A DNA stretch of 64,000 bases from Mesodorylaimus sp. YZB2_4 (GCA_030248295.1 JASANH010000104.1:496001-560000); one strand, 5' to 3'. Numbered from the stretch's first letter, positions 34,456 through 49,189 are shown. Notes: a model not told the origin generated them from the sequence alone. A program made the numbers and translations.

Positions 34456-37400
34456 CTACAAAAATTCTTTCAACATTCTCGCGGTCATCTTCTTTGACAG
34501 ATGTCGCTGCTCGTTCTCACTAGCACCATTCGAAACGAGTGAAAAGAATTGAGCCCAATCATAAAATGCCTCCGCTAATGTCTGCACACTGGCCAAACTG
34601 GCCGCCTTCGACCCCCGACACATTTCGTATTGACCGGGTGGTAGCTGAGAATCGCACGTGATCGGGTGATACACGTGGACCAGGTCCGGTTCGGGCGCTC
34701 TTACAATACTCAAATTACTCTTCTTAACGAACTTATCGAACAATTCCACGTCCTCCATTCCCCACCCACGAATGTTCAAATCGAATCCACCAACAGCATC
34801 GAAATCACTGCGATACAATCCAACAAGGCCGTAGCCAAAATGACGAAAGTATCCATTCTGAGAATCATAATCGAATCGTACGAAATCACCACCACTCGCG
34901 ATTGCATTTCTCCATTTGGATAGTGCATACTGACTAAAGACGACTGGAAAATAAATTCTACGTCCTCGAATCGTATTCAATCGAACTCGACGAATAAAGT
35001 CTCTCGTAAACGCCACATCCACGTCCGTAAAGAACATTAGGGCATCGGGGGGACATTGAGAAGCACCATACGATAAAGCCTTGCCACGGCTAAAGTTCCC
35101 AGTCATGTCGAATAAGCGAATATCGTGAGACCGTCCGTAATTGTCTTGCAATCGTCGAATCGATTCTCGAATCACTCGATCGTCCGTAAAGTTATTCGAT
35201 GCAAACAGGACGATGTACAGTTTGATAAGCTCGCCACTCTTCAAGCACGTCTCTTCCAACAAATCGGTAAAACGTTGAAATGTCGATGAACGACCGCACA
35301 AAGGCAGAATTATATGAACCAGCTGCTTGTCACTCGGCCTCACCGAACCCGCGTTATCTTCCAGTTGTCTCATGGCGTCGTCCTCAATCAGTTGCAAACG
35401 TCCAAAACTTTGTTGCAAATAAGCGTGACGACGTACTGGTATGGTCACCCGACGCCCTTTAAATTTCTTATAAAGTAATAAAAGATCGAAAACGTAGTCG
35501 ACGCCGTGCAAAGGATCCACGCGTCGATAGCCGTAAAGAACGTCTTGATACTCCAATATACGACCCCGTTGACGAGCGTATTTATTCACTATGTCCATGA
35601 CCTAAAATGGACAAAATACAGGAAATGCTTTCAATCAGGCGGAAGAGGGTACAAAAGAATGAAAAGCGGACCAAACCATCCTGCTGACGATAAACCAAGT
35701 ACCCGCAACTAAACCCCTTACTGGGATATCCCAAACACAAATCTGCACATACTTGCCGAATCACATTGGTCGTCGCATAGCGCCAATAAGATTCAATATT
35801 GTGACGAGGGCAATTCGGGGCGCCCAGACAAAAGGCGATAGTTGGTGACAGGAATTCCCAGCTGAGCAAATCTTCGTGTTTCGAAGGAATAAATTTGGTC
35901 AACGACGGAGTTTGTGCATAGTCCGAAACTGAAAGAAAGAAGGAAAATGATCATTTTCAAAAAGTACACACTTCGTAACAAATCCAAGTTGTCAAGAGAC
36001 TCGTTTTTCGATCCTTCTTGATTTTTATCTGCATTATCCTATTTTTGCTTACTGGTTAGACTAGGCCGACTCAGACATCAGACAGGATGTCAACCCTTCG
36101 ATTCATCCTCAAGGGGGCCCCCATAAGTAATATCGCAATGCGAAGCGGAATAATAACATGAACCATTTCCCAAGCTTCATACAACTAAAAATTCGAATTT
36201 CCCGCAGTCAGCCGCTTGTGACAGCTCTATAGGGATAAAAAATTTCTTCTAAAAACCATAACCGTGTCTGGCCGTGTCTCTTCTACAAGCTCACGCACTC
36301 CAACTTCGAAGTGCGGTACGTTTCATCATATGTATGTCAAACTGTCATAGACGAACAGTGGAAAATTCAAATTTTGCGTTGTACAAGACCTGTGAAATAG
36401 TTTTTGTACAGAACGTCAGGTTATGAAACCAGTCCCACACCTCATATAAAATATGACACCCATACTCTGCCAGCTACGTGTGAAACTAAACCCAACCAAA
36501 TATCACTCCGTAAGTATATAAAGTGACCCACACCAGTAAACAGAAGTATGCACTGTAGCAGTAGCAAACAGCTTACCTTTACTGAGTTCTTCCTCCACAG
36601 ATGGAATATTGATCGCTTCAAGCTCTTGTATGCTCATCAGCACGTCTCGATTCAACTGCATTGACCGGAACCTGAAATTCCGACACGGCTGTAAAGATGG
36701 ACCGCACCATGCACTCATAATCAGTCAGGGACCTCCCGAGCATCGACGTCTGGACTCTCAATCCGCTACAAGTATGGCTTCTGATCAACCAGGAGATCTC
36801 CCACCACAAAACAGATACGGGGTCAGACAGGATTATGTCAGCAGGCAACACTCTCTATCCATATTCTACTGTAACGTGCACTTTACAATGTGGGTAGAGA
36901 ATGCAAAGTGGTAAAGGGGGTTAAGGGAAGGTAGTGGTGTAAGGGGATAGAGGGGTAAGGCGCATGTGCACCTTACAATATCTTAGTCATCCGATTGTGT
37001 CTCCTCGTTCTGGCTTCACATACCAGTTCTGCTGATGAAGACTGTATAATACGGTCAAAAAGCTTCAGCTTTCTCCCCTGATTGGCTTTGAGTAAACAGT
37101 ATCAAGAATATTACAGAATTTGATAGCCAGCTACGGGAGCTGTTTTGAGTTCTATCTCCACCCACATAGATCGATTAGGAAAACCTTGCTTGCCTGGCTG
37201 TGCGTGAATCCCCCATACTCTCGAGACGGAGCTGTCCGAGCTGAACGACGGAAGCTAAGCGAGTAGACAGTCCAGGGGAAATGCCACTGCCTAAGCACAC
37301 TGGTGTCTGGTACAGGAAGCCGCATGGGGTGCTTCCCACCACTGCAGGACGAGAGGCTACAAACAGAACGGACTTGAGCCCCCAAAAATTCAAGATATGC

Positions 37401-39042
37401 ATGAAACAGACTCTTTGGTCCTAGTTACTATGTGTGACAGAACCAGTCCCAAACACCACTTACCTTAAATCCGATAACTTCAAGCCCCGCATAAAACTAT
37501 GCAGCCTTCGCATGGTCGTCTGCTGTTTAACTGGATGTAAAGTAAAGGAATGATGAACTTCAGGTACGTTCAAATCGCCCGTATACGCCGACAGACCACT
37601 TTGATTATTGTAGAACACGGTTTGCATCTGCAACAAGCACACATTAGAATTAGAACTAGACTGGCACTCCTAGCTGTCATTGCACACCCCACACTACAGC
37701 GAATGTACGCCGTCAAGTAAGCCTTATTTCGAGCACAGTTGAAATACGGTCTGTTCAAACGGCCTGCATTGATCTCGGGGGCGAGTATCAGTCAACGTCG
37801 AACACACTCATCGACGCCACCTTCTTCAACCCCCGCTGCTCCTACCCTTCCTTGCCATGGATCATTAATATTGCATGATCCATCGACCAGACAACCATGC
37901 GCATTTTGTGATGAGCTGGCGCATGGTTGTCTAGACATAAAAGCATCTGCTGCTGATCGCGAATCCGGCCCGAACATCCCAGGTGCCGAGAAAACCCATC
38001 TCGCATTCACATTGCTCTTCCCTCCTTCCCATTCGACCCATCGCAGACTCGGAATAGAAAACAGTACGGTACCTCGTACGACCACGTGCACGTAATTCCA
38101 GCAAACTGTTTCACGCATCGTCCCACTTCCACGTCCTCGTGCGTTGTCAGCATGGAGCTTAGACACTGGTCGATATGCGGCCCAATAAGCCTGAGTGTCT
38201 CGCGACTGAGTATGATTCCAGTGCCGCCTAAACACACAATTTAATAGACCCATCATCAGTTTCAAAAATGTAAACACAAACAACTCACCCATGCAATAAT
38301 TTTCGTCATTTCCCAAACTCAACTGGCCGTACTCCTCGGGCGTACCCAATCCGGCTTGACCAATAAACAGAGGTTGGCTACTATTGAGCGATCGTAAAAA
38401 CACTTCCAGTTTATCCAGCCGAACGTAGACATCGTCGTCGGCTCTCATAAACCATTCGTATTGATTTAAAAGATGATCGTAGAAATATTTTAGCATACTA
38501 AACGACTTCTTCTGGGGCGGGTATGAATCATCCACGTTACGTAATCGTATCAAAGGCATCGACACGCCGGCCAGTCGACTCTCCGTGCTCGAACTGACGA
38601 AAAAACCCAGACTTCCATTTGCTAATAAACTTTGAGCCCAGGTGGCATAGATCTCGAATGCTCGACTATCCACGTACTTCTGTGCCGTCATAACTCCTAC
38701 GAAGAGTAGGTTTCTTGGAGGACGGGAGAAACTGGCACCGTCCACACCATCTTGTCCCGCAATAACATCTGGTGGATGTTGATCTGTCGACGAGACTGAC
38801 TCCCCATCGGCGACTCCAGTCCTGGCCGATGCTGCACACCCGAGCGGGCCATTGTGAATGGGCGAAGTTTGGAGAGCGTGCAAGCACATGGTCACCGATA
38901 GGCCCAATGCAGCACCAGTGATCGTAAGGATGACCGTACGAACCAGCTGGCGATTGGCTCGGCGCATACTACGTTGTAGATGGCAGACGAGTAAACACTG
39001 TAGAAGTGATAGCAGTGGGAAATGGTCGACACGAAATCGCAT
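34456..39042 (-). CDS. CHSY1: Chondroitin sulfate synthase 1
   Basis: A Golgi type II membrane enzyme that polymerises chondroitin by alternately adding GlcA and GalNAc. Six exons join in phase: 39042-38289, 38227-38073, 37627-37464, 36671-36577, 35928-35753, 35601-34456 (about 829 residues; human CHSY1 is 802). A single membrane anchor lies near residues 35-60. The N-terminal fringe-like domain shows LLFVGVMTAQKYVDSRA, DDSYPPQKKSF, the metal motif RADDDVY, and THEDVEVGRCV. The C-terminal GalNAc-transferase domain shows VPVRRHAYLQQ-like PVRRHAYLQQSFG, the second metal motif FFTDVDVAF, and GGFDLNIRGWGMEDVELF. Both catalytic DxD sites are intact. An internal Met (MRRANRQ) closer to the anchor is an alternative start. 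Confidence 0.94.
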
Positions 39043-41443
39043 AGCATGTTAGGCAGCGACGAAACTAGTCGACGCGGTCGTGTCCCAACAATGTTCGCCC
39101 TCCTCGTCAATGAGTAAATCCAATTCAAAGAATGAAAATGTCAGCCAAATCGAATCCGGTCGAAAAACGCAATAAAACTGAAGACCTAAATAGCTACGCC
39201 TCGGTGAAAGAAAAGAGCTTGAGCAAATTGCCGACCTCCACGAATCGAAGACGACCCAATTGATGGAGCTCGTTGGCGCGTCCGTTCGACCCTTCTAGTC
39301 TAACGCATAATTGTGCACACAGGCACCTTGGCCCGAGTCGGTAATGGCAGTCCAACAGAGGTCAAATACGGGTCCACATAGCGTTGGCTCGTTCATATAT
39401 TCACTACTTTTTCCTTACTCGGCTCAACCGAATCGGACCAATGACGAGACGAGTAAAAAGCCTTTTTCTACTTGGCTTTGTGGCGATTCCCGTTTCGGCC
39501 GCTACGGATGAATAAAACGATTAGGAAGGGCGCCGAGTCGGCTCGCCGGACAAGTTGAGGGTGTCGGCGGTGCTGAAAGTGTAATCAACTATATTCCATA
39601 TCTGAATACCAAAGTTCACCGCTCAGAATAAAGACTCAAACATGCTACTGCATTCAAGTGCAAGAGGTTGAGCGGGGCCCACCAGCAAGAATACGTCATT
39701 ACTACGATAGTTCTTCCGTTTCAAAAAAGTTTCTTTCGGGTAGCGATGGATTCCCCTCGACATACCACAAACTAGGAGCCCACACAGGCAAACCTCCAGC
39801 GATACAAATGGGCGGAAATTTGATACGACTAGCACAAACAAAATTGCAACACCTTTGATAACACGGCCCGAATCCTCGCAGTCTTCAACACCAGATAGCA
39901 CAGCTGTTGTCCAAACTGAATAGGGGCCGTTGAGGGATCACTTCTCCCACTAGGTCAACCTACGATACAAAGTGCAGACATAGCTTCTCCAAAAGCAATG
40001 CATCTTGCGACCAGCTGATGGATCGTTTATAAGCCTAAGAAAAGCCGATAAGTTATAGGACTTAGACAAGCTGTAAAAACCATTCATCAATCGAAATTGG
40101 TCCATTAGCTCGGCGAACAACGTCCAAGTCGGTACCAAAGTGCCGAGTGGGCTAATCTAAGCCGGCATAAGTAAACAAATTCGTGTACTCATAGGCTCTC
40201 AACCCAGAAAATACGACGTCCAAACCCGAGGACGAACCCGGTATTACCCACAGGCCTACACCCAGGGCACTGGCGACATGAGAACTAATACGAGCATTCA
40301 AATCGCAAGAACGCTAATGTGTCCCTGGGCTTCCGTTGGCTCAAAAAGTTTAAAAATTTCCCGATTTAAATACCTACAACCTTTCTAGAAAGTCCGATGC
40401 CATCTGGTTCAAAGGGAGGAATAAAACACGAGAAATGACTAGTTCTAATGCTTTAGCAATAAAAAACCAAGCTCAGCCCAGCCAGTTGGAGTAAAAACAA
40501 ACGCGAATACCAGTCCGAAGAAACCCATCGTCACGAAAACGCAATAAGTTTGTCACCGACAAGCAAACCCCGACTCGATCACGCAATAAGAGCACCTTTG
40601 CCTGCCCTCTTCATTTTTCTTTCTCTAGAGACAGCCAGGCTAGCTGTGAAAGAGGATCGCCGCGCGGGTCCAGTTTCGGCGATAAATACGGTACCGAAAG
40701 CCTCTTCTCTCAAAGCGTGACGAATGAAAAAGCAGCCTCGAACAACTCGCCCGACAAATGATGGATTCGAACAATGGACACTTACACCTATACACACTAC
40801 TCAATGCCACCACAAGAAACGCTCTAGTTCCAGTGGTAGGGGCCTATTCCACCAAAAACCTTCCCATTCCTTCGCCTAGTACACCGCGAAAAATGGCCCT
40901 TTCAAAAAAGTTTCATTTTTCGGAGAAGTATGGTATGTATACTATAAACAACGGAAGTCGGCAGCGCGTTGGGGCAGCGAGTTTTGTAGAGACAGTGGTA
41001 CAGCAGCCGTGGATATACTAGATATAACAGGATATGCGACCGGGCAGAAATGAACGTATATCCATTACAGTGGGCAGGAAGCAAAAATTACCTGGCGCTT
41101 AGCAGCAGACAACTAGAGTGGTGCGCGTCAGTTTTGTCATAAGTAGCGTGTCTGTGCGCAACTATCCACTTGACTCCAAATCCATCGACGTTGTGATTTA
41201 TTCACTGTAAATGATCTTGTGTGGTTGATCGATCGATCTTAATAAAATAAGCCTTGATATTTCCGTATCGATAAATTTATAAGTTTTAAAGAACGTAAGC
41301 TAAGGTACAGTAGGCTACGTAAGGCTTCCTATGCATTTCGCTTTCAATATTTTGTGATCGCTGGCAGTTTTTCAAGTAGGCTAATGCAGCGTTTTGGAGC
41401 CATGTCGGAGCTCGTCACCAAAATATACATTTAGGGTGGACTG
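39043..41443. other. Head-to-head intergenic region between CHSY1 and the zinc-finger gene
   Basis: 2.4 kb with no recognised gene. It should contain both promoters. An open frame at 40758-41021 has no recognisable domain. Sequence near 41220-41290 is AT-rich and may be part of the zinc-finger promoter. Confidence 0.4.
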
Positions 41444-44400
41444 ATGGCGGGAACACCGTTATTCGTCGCGGCGCCGTATTCCGCTCCCTTGGAATCGAGT
41501 TCCGAGACATACTTCCTGCTGCCCTTCTCCGCTGTGACGACGACAGTCGGTGGAAACAACATCAATATCCTCGACGTCGATTCTACATCCGGTTCTATGG
41601 TGCAAAATGTTTTTGTGGATAATGTAAGCGTTCTGTGATTTTGAACATTCGGGGCTGCGAGTCGTTCACGAGGAAGATAAAAGGCGTACGCAGCCCGCGG
41701 ACTATCTGAATATTATCGCGGGCCCGCTCTACAAATCCTAAGTTCCTTCTGGGCCGCGTTTCATGCACTGGTGGGCGTGGAATCGTCCCCATACTCCACG
41801 TTACTGCAGCTGGTAACGGACCACCCTGAACCGTGACCAGTGAACTTCTCACTTTCAGCGGGACTTACAACGCTAGCTTCTTGGGCCTCCCGATATTGCT
41901 GCCGGTTTTGCCGCTCAGGGTGAAAGAGGCTCAGAATAAACAAGATACATAATTCCAGGGCCCTAGTTCGATTTCTCCTCAGAGCTCAATTTTTTAATTG
42001 TGCCTTGACTGGTAATGTTTGAATTTTACATTTCAGCAAGCGTTAGCTGCGCTGCCATTAGATTCAGTTCATATAATTTCTACATCGGATCTGGTGACTT
42101 CAACGGGAATAAGAAACTTCACCTTATCCTTGCCCGACGACGCAGCAGTGGGGTCGTCAAATTATGCGGCAGAAGATAGCGTGTGTTTGCTTAATCCACC
42201 GTCGACTAGCAGAGCTGATGATGAAAGCGCAGGTAAGCATGGTAAAACATTACGATCCGGAATTTTGACAAGGTTATCCAGTCTTGTAATTTAGGCAGTT
42301 TCTATTCACCCAACTGCCTGGAGACGACAGAGGTCGAGGGCGGCGACGTTGCACGAAGCGAAGAATCTTCAATTCCCTTTGGCGAAGCGTCAATTTTATT
42401 TGTGAGTTTGAATTTTATCTTGTATTGACACCAATAACTTTGCTTTTCTTTTAAAGGTTTGTCCTGTTTGCGGATATCGAACGGATAATGCCAAGCACTT
42501 CGATGAACATCAGCTGAAATGGGATGGTGCAAGACATTACAGGTAATGTCAGTCGCTTTTCGAAATACTAGGTTTCGGCTCAGAACATACACTTTTGAAA
42601 CAGTTCTTGTGGTTTTTATGGAAACAACAGTCGAGAAGTATCGGTTTTTATGAATTTTTGTCAATTTTTTAGGTGTGATGTGTGCGAATCGATTTTCGAT
42701 CAAGTGGAGAAGTTGACAGCGCATGAAAAACAGTGTCGTTTTTCGAAACCATTCAGGTAAGACGAAACTGATGGCTGCCCAAGTTTAGTAAATTAATGGC
42801 AAGTGATTTTCAGATGTGACGAGTGCGGGGAAATGTTTAATCGCGAAGTCAATTATTCGGTTCATTTAGCAACGCATAATTTGTCGGGCAAAGAGCTACG
42901 CTGTCCTTTGTGCCAAGAAACGTTCCGTCGTGTGGCTTCCTTTCGGTGCCATTTGAAATTGCACGCTGTGGATGATGTGGTCACTTGTATCCTATGCAAA
43001 GAAGATTTCGCTAGTAATGTAAGTTCAAGTGTATTATTCGTCAAGTGGAAACCGAGTTTCACATGTCGGGTTTTTAAGGACGAACTACGGCATCACATGA
43101 AGACTGCGCACGCGACCACCAAACCGTCAGCTCCAGTGAATTTATGCAAACAATGTGGTGCTGTGTTCAAGCGGCCTTTGGAATTGGCCGAGCATATGAT
43201 CACGCACAAGAAGATTAAGTACGGATAAGTTTTGTCAAGTTTCTGATTCTCGTATTGGAAATATGTATTTCTTTAGAGAGACTTTACGGACGAGCTATCG
43301 TCGAAAGCGGAATGCTAAAGCTAAAGGTACTGCCGGAAAATATTCGTGCGCTGTGTGCTCGAAGACGTTTGAGAAGAAGAGCACTTACGATCGGCATCAA
43401 CTTATTCATACAGGTGAGTGATACAGAGCCTTGTTGAGCGTGGGATTGTACATTGAACTATTCTTCGGTAATGGACGCATACTAGTTATCCGATGACATG
43501 AGATCAAAGGCGGGACCACGTTGCTGTTGAGGAGCGCTATCTAAGTATTACTTTCATCGCAGGCGAGCGCCCATTCGAGTGTAAGACGTGTGGCAAATCG
43601 TTCAATCAGAAAGGGGCCTTGATGTTCCACGAGGCTAAACATCTTCCGCAAAAGCCTCATAAATGCCAACTGTGCGGTGCTGGATTTAGTCAACGTGGCA
43701 ATCTTCGTACTCACGTCAAACGTGTCCATCCTGCGTCAGTGGCCGACAGTGACACTATGTTGGAATGTCCGCTGTGCTCGTGCTGGTTCAAGTCGTCGCA
43801 GTCATTGCAAGCTCACTTGTCAAAAAGGCATAACGAACGTATGAGTGCTACTCCAAACGTTCCGCTGGGACCGCCCGATAGCGTTGATGGTGGTAGAAAC
43901 GGTAAGTGAAGGGATGCTTTGTTAGGCACCGTAGAATTTTATGACTTGGTATTTCAGATGTAGAATCACACGAGGCGTCATCATCGAAGGCGCAGAATGA
44001 GTTAAAACTACGGAAAGGGAAATCTGACGAAGGATCGGGTGAACAACAGAGTCTGATGGGGCCATTGAAGAGGAAGCAGAAATGTCGCCGTCCAGACCCC
44101 ATTAGTGTCGACGTTTTGGATTCATTGGCTTCGCAAGGTGGTCGTCGAATCGAGTCGTCATCCGGCTACGTCTGGCAATGTGGACGATGCGAGAAGACAT
44201 TCGGCAAATTATCTGATTTGACTCGTCATAATCGAACCCACACTGGTGAAAAGCCATTCGCTTGCGAGATGTGCCACCTCAGGTTTGCTCTTCGTACGAC
44301 GTTGGATAAGCACGTAAGGAGCAAGCATCTGCAATTGAAGTCGGCACGATGTTACATTTGCTGGAAGGAACTGTCGAACAGTTTCACGTTAGCCAGGCAT

Positions 44401-47400
44401 TTGCGCGTTCATGCTCGAGAATCAGTCGCATGCGAACTTTGCTCAAGAACGTTTCGTACCAATTCGGATCTGCAACGTCATTTGAAGAAAGCACATTCCA
44501 GTGCGGTTGATGAGCATGAAAAGAATACGACATCAGCGGGCTTATCGAACCTTCGGCAGCCGTTGGTCGAAACTGAAATGGGCGTTATGGAAATGGCGGA
44601 GAAAGGAAGTGCGAATGATGTACGAACGTTGCCGTTGGTGGACGAAAGTGGGAATTTGTTGAGGCCGTACGCCTGCCAATATTGTCCCATGAGATTCAAG
44701 AAACGATCGCATTTGGACGAGCATGCGAGAATGCACGAGAATTTGCGACCGTATACTTGCAGATTTGGTTCGTGTCGACGTCAGTTCTTCAGCGCGAGTG
44801 CATTGCGAGATCACGCACTCACGCATGGCGGAATCCGGAAGCATATTTGCGGGGTGTGCAAAAAAGCCTTTTTGACTCGGCGATCACTGACGAGGCACAT
44901 GTTCGTGCATTCCGATCCGTCTATTCGTCCGTTTATTTGTCCGTATTGCGGAAAACGATTCAAAAGAGGCGTATTGTGTAGAAGGCATATTAAGACCCAC
45001 AAATCGGATTTGAAGCTCGTCGAAAGAACTGACGAAATACAGTCTGCTGCGACAACTTGGAATGCGATGCTGGGAGAAGGGCAAGATGTTAGTGTTGGTC
45101 AAAATCAAGGTGGCCCCTACGGTCTGGATCAAGCACCGCAGACGAATTGCGGAGTATGGAACGATGTTCAACATGATCTCAACGAATTTACGAACACTGC
45201 GGATGCCAGTTCAGCGTACAGACACGAAGGACAGCAGTTGCAAGCCCCGATACCCGCCAGCGGATACTCTTCGAGCGAGGCTTCTTTCATGATTGAGAAT
45301 CGTCCCACGGTCAGCTCGTATTTGCCAGTTTGGGATTCGATAGATCACACCACAGCGCCTGTTCCAGTGGAATGCTCGACGCAATCGGTGGCGCCTCAAA
45401 GTCAAGAATCGTTGTTGCACATTCCCGATGTCATCGGATTGAATGACTCGATGCCATCAAATCACTTGCAGCTCTCGTTTCCATCGATGCAGCATTCGAC
45501 GCCAGTGTGCGTTTGCGAATTATGCTCGGAGACGTTTCGCGACCACGTGCAGTTGGAGGAGCATACGAGAACGATTCATTGCCATCAAGAGGCTAATTAC
45601 GATATGGTACAGCAGACGGACCAGACCATGTATCAACCGGCGCCTAGTCATCTCGTAGATTACGTCGAGCAGCCCTCGCACTTATCGATCGAGCTGGCTG
45701 AACCTTGGAGACAAACGAACGGTGGGCAACTGTTTTCTTGCCCCGAATGTGGTCTGCATTTCCGAAAGGCCGTGTACTTGACTCGGCACGTCTTCGAGGC
45801 CCACCCGAATACGAATTCAACCTGGAACAAGCAGGCGCCGGAGACTGCGACAAGTGGGAATACAACAAATTCGTTGCACGAGTCTGGTTTTATGCAAGGA
45901 ACGTCGATCGGACAAAATGGGAATGAGATGAGATATGAAAACGTGACGGAGGAACATCGTCGAGCGGTTCTGAACATGACAGGACAAATTCCAGTAGTTC
46001 AGATCAACAGTGATCACTTTTGGGGAGCAAACAGTTATCAGCAGCAGTCGACCAGGACGAGAGGGATCGATGAAAGCTCTGGCTCGGGAAACAGTGGGAA
46101 GCTTCGAATTTGTCCTTGTTGTAGTAAATCGTTCAAGAAACCGAGTGATTTGGTGAGGCATATTCGGACGCATACAGGTAAGTGTTCGAGCGAGTGGTTT
46201 TTGCCGACCTTGATAGAAATAGGACCAGCACTGATATTCTTGCTGTTTTAGACGAAAGACCTTTCGTGTGCGAATGTGGCCGAGCATTCAAAGTGAAGAC
46301 GGCATTGGTATCGCATAGGCAAACGCACGAGTTGAATCGATCGGCCATGCATCGATGTCAAGTGTGCAGCAAGATGCTGGCCTCGCTGGGAGCATTGAAG
46401 ATTCATCTGCGGCAACATACGAGTCCGAGATTGATCCGATGTCCACAGTGCACGCGCGAATTTAGGTCGAACCCCCTGCTCAAACAACATCTAATAAGAA
46501 GTCACGGATTGAGTCAGCAGCAGTCGGATGAATTGGTTTATCAGCAAATGCAGTCTACGAATCCACTCAACTCGGGCGAGTCGTCAGCGTTCTCCCAAGT
46601 TTTACCAGGGCGCAGTAACGCCGTGCTGAGTCAAGGTTTGTTGAACACGGATCGATTGGCCCTGGCTCTATTGTACAACGCTAACAATGAACTGGAGTTG
46701 AACGTGAGGCGGGTTTCGAGTGCCTACGATCAAGGGCACGATGGTGGCATTGTAATGGATGTGGGATTTCTGCGAGGACTCGCGGCTCAAGGATTAACAT
46801 TGTCGATTCCGTTCAATGAAGGGGGAACTGAGAGGAGCATCTCGGTTGCCCCCGCTGTCCTATTGCAGCAAGGACTGCACGAGACGTCATCTCAGTTGGT
46901 CAATAGTGGATCGATGTTCAATCAGACATCGAGCAGTCGTCTTCCGGAGCCACCCACACCGTCGGCCTACCTGACTACGTTCCCGTCCGTGGAAACTGGC
47001 GATCACGATTTCGGACAGCAAGTCACGACATCGACGGCGGCCAACGAAACCAGTAGTTTCATCGTGGAGTGCAAGATCTGCGATTTGAAATTCTCCAACG
47101 TGCAAGAGTCGAGGTTGCATTTCCAGTCAGCCGACCACGAGACTGCGATGAGCGTGCAGAGGCAAACGGGAGGACCAACTCATCTGTGCGATGTGTGCGG
47201 CAAGCTATTCGCTACGAGGATACGATTGCTGAGGCATTTGAGATCACATACGGGAGAGAGGTAAGTGTCAATGGGGTGCTTCCTCCACTCTACTCTCGAC
47301 TCTATCCTGTACAGCCTAAACTCAATGCCGGATGGTTCTCAAAAAATCCTAGATGGGTCTTTTTTCTAACTCGCGTCGCTATTTCAGACCGTTCCAATGC

Positions 47401-47637
47401 ACTGTGTGTGGCGAGTGTTTCACGCAGACGAATTCGTTGAAAAAGCATTACATATCCAAGCATACCCAGGAGCGTCCATTCGCGTGCCCGTGTTGCGATC
47501 GTCGATTCACATTGAAGTACAATATGGAAACGCATATTCGCCGCGTCCACGGCCAGACCAGTTCGAACGAGAATGTGATTGCTGTGGAAGCTGAAAATTC
47601 CAGTCAAAGAGCGCGAACTTATTTGCTTAGCCTGTAA
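41444..47637 (+). CDS. Large multi-C2H2 zinc finger protein, ZNF236-like
   Basis: Twelve exons join in phase: 41444-41623, 42037-42232, 42295-42401, 42457-42542, 42673-42756, 42814-43018, 43079-43218, 43277-43413, 43563-43901, 43958-46177, 46252-47260, 47388-47637, giving about 1650 residues. Roughly 25 C2H2 fingers occur in clusters separated by long low-complexity linkers rich in Gln and Ser. The layout and several fingers resemble vertebrate ZNF236: RPFICPYCGKRFKRGVLCRR, CCSKSFKKPSDLVRHIRTHT, and the last pair PFQCTVCGECFTQTNSLKKH followed by PFACPCCDRRF. Several fingers lack the standard TGEKP linker or have odd spacing. It is a nuclear DNA-binding protein whose targets are unknown. Orthology to ZNF236 is an inference; the multi-finger identity is certain. 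Confidence 0.88.
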
Positions 47638-47789
47638 AATATTTGAAAGGATTCAATCATGCGAAGAGTTGAATAGTTTTGTGTGCATGAATTACAATTA
47701 AGCAGTAAAAAGGTGAAATTCAGGCAGTAATAAACTGTAAAATTCACATCCCGTTCGTTGTAAAACTGTTCGCTCTTGTCACTCGACCA

Positions 47790-49189
47790 TCAAACTTTGG
47801 TTTCTCTCATTTCGATGCGACAACGAGCCTCGATATCGCCAGTGAATTCGATGGTGACCCGTTTCGTGTTGGTTTCGAAACGCCTGCAGAGAAGGTTTGA
47901 GATACAGTAATGCCGTACGGCTGAGGACTCGACTTACTCGTATTTGACGCCGCATATGTCGAAGAGTCGCTTACTGGCTTGCATTTCGGGTTTATCTGGC
48001 TTGTCTCGCATGTATACCACTTTCTGAATCCCCGATTGAATAATCAGTTTAGCGCATTCGTTGCATGGGAACATGGTCACGTAGATCGTACATCGTTTCA
48101 CGTCGGCTGAGTTTTTGTTCATGATTGCTGGAAAACAAGAGTTTGGTGTCTTGCAGTCTTGATTTGAAGATTAGTGAAAAGTCGCCTAATCTAAGATGTA
48201 CATGTGTCCATAGCAAAGAGCCAGCAGGTTCCGAAATAGTAGTCTTATGGTGAACGATGTGCAGCTTCCGAATAGTCTGATCCCTACTTCTCCCAGGAGC
48301 TCGAATATCGCAATCATACTAACCATTCATTTCGGCGTGGCACACGTAAGGGTACTTGGTATCCAACGGTGATCCGTTAGACATTTTGTTCCAAGGCATC
48401 GTGTCGTCGCTGCACCCATTCGGCATGCCGTTGTATCCGACCCCGACAATCTTCTTTTCTTCGTTTACAATGCACGCACCCACCTGAACGCACACTCGTC
48501 CACTACAGGGCGTGGATATTTATGGAAACTGGTACCTGGGTGTGAGGATCTTTGCTACGCTGAGCCGAAAGGCAGGCAACGGCCATGTAATAGTCGGGCC
48601 ACGATATGTAATCATCTCGTTTCGATCCTCGTAGAAGCGAGGAGACATCTTTGCCGCCTAGTTTGGTATGTGGCACCCTAAATAAGTAACGGTTGCAAGG
48701 ACTTGACCTCATCTATCCAGTATCTGTGTTGACCAAGGATGCTTGCATGTCCACACAGGCTCAAGTAAACCACGTAACGACCTGACCCTAAACTTGATAA
48801 GAACCCATTGCCCTCTGCTTCGATGTATAAGATAAAAATGTTAGATTCAAGCTTTCGCAGCATGTAGTCTGCAATAATGCCAATCGAAAGTGGGTAGATC
48901 CGGCTGGTTCCGTGTGGGGAGGGCCATCGGTTTCTACAATTTCCATAGATTTCCTTCAAATTCTCGCTCTGAATTTCCTAGCTTCCTTAATTCCCCAGTT
49001 GTACTGACATGCCCACTGTCTTCGCGTGTTTCCGCTTCACTGCATAGGCCTACGCTACGAAACATTATGACAGACCCTCCACACAGCAGATCGCCACTGT
49101 CCAGTCGGGAACAACGCTACTCACTCATCGAGTTCGTCCTGCTTGCTCGTCGAGGTCGTCTCCACGGTGTCATCAATGTTGTTGGCCAT
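47790..49189 (-). CDS. DCTD: Deoxycytidylate (dCMP) deaminase
   Basis: Converts dCMP to dUMP, supplying thymidylate synthesis; allosterically controlled by dCTP and dTTP in the family. Five exons join in phase: 49189-49125, 48677-48536, 48483-48324, 48127-47938, 47883-47790 (216 residues). The zinc site is complete: CHAEMNAI (zinc-binding His and catalytic Glu) and PCNECAK (two Cys). Flanking blocks [32 protein letters not shown] and [12 protein letters not shown] match animal DCTD closely. The N-terminal extension of about 45 residues, containing the first exon, is less conserved. It is convergent with the zinc-finger gene, with only about 150 bp between stop codons. Confidence 0.95.
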
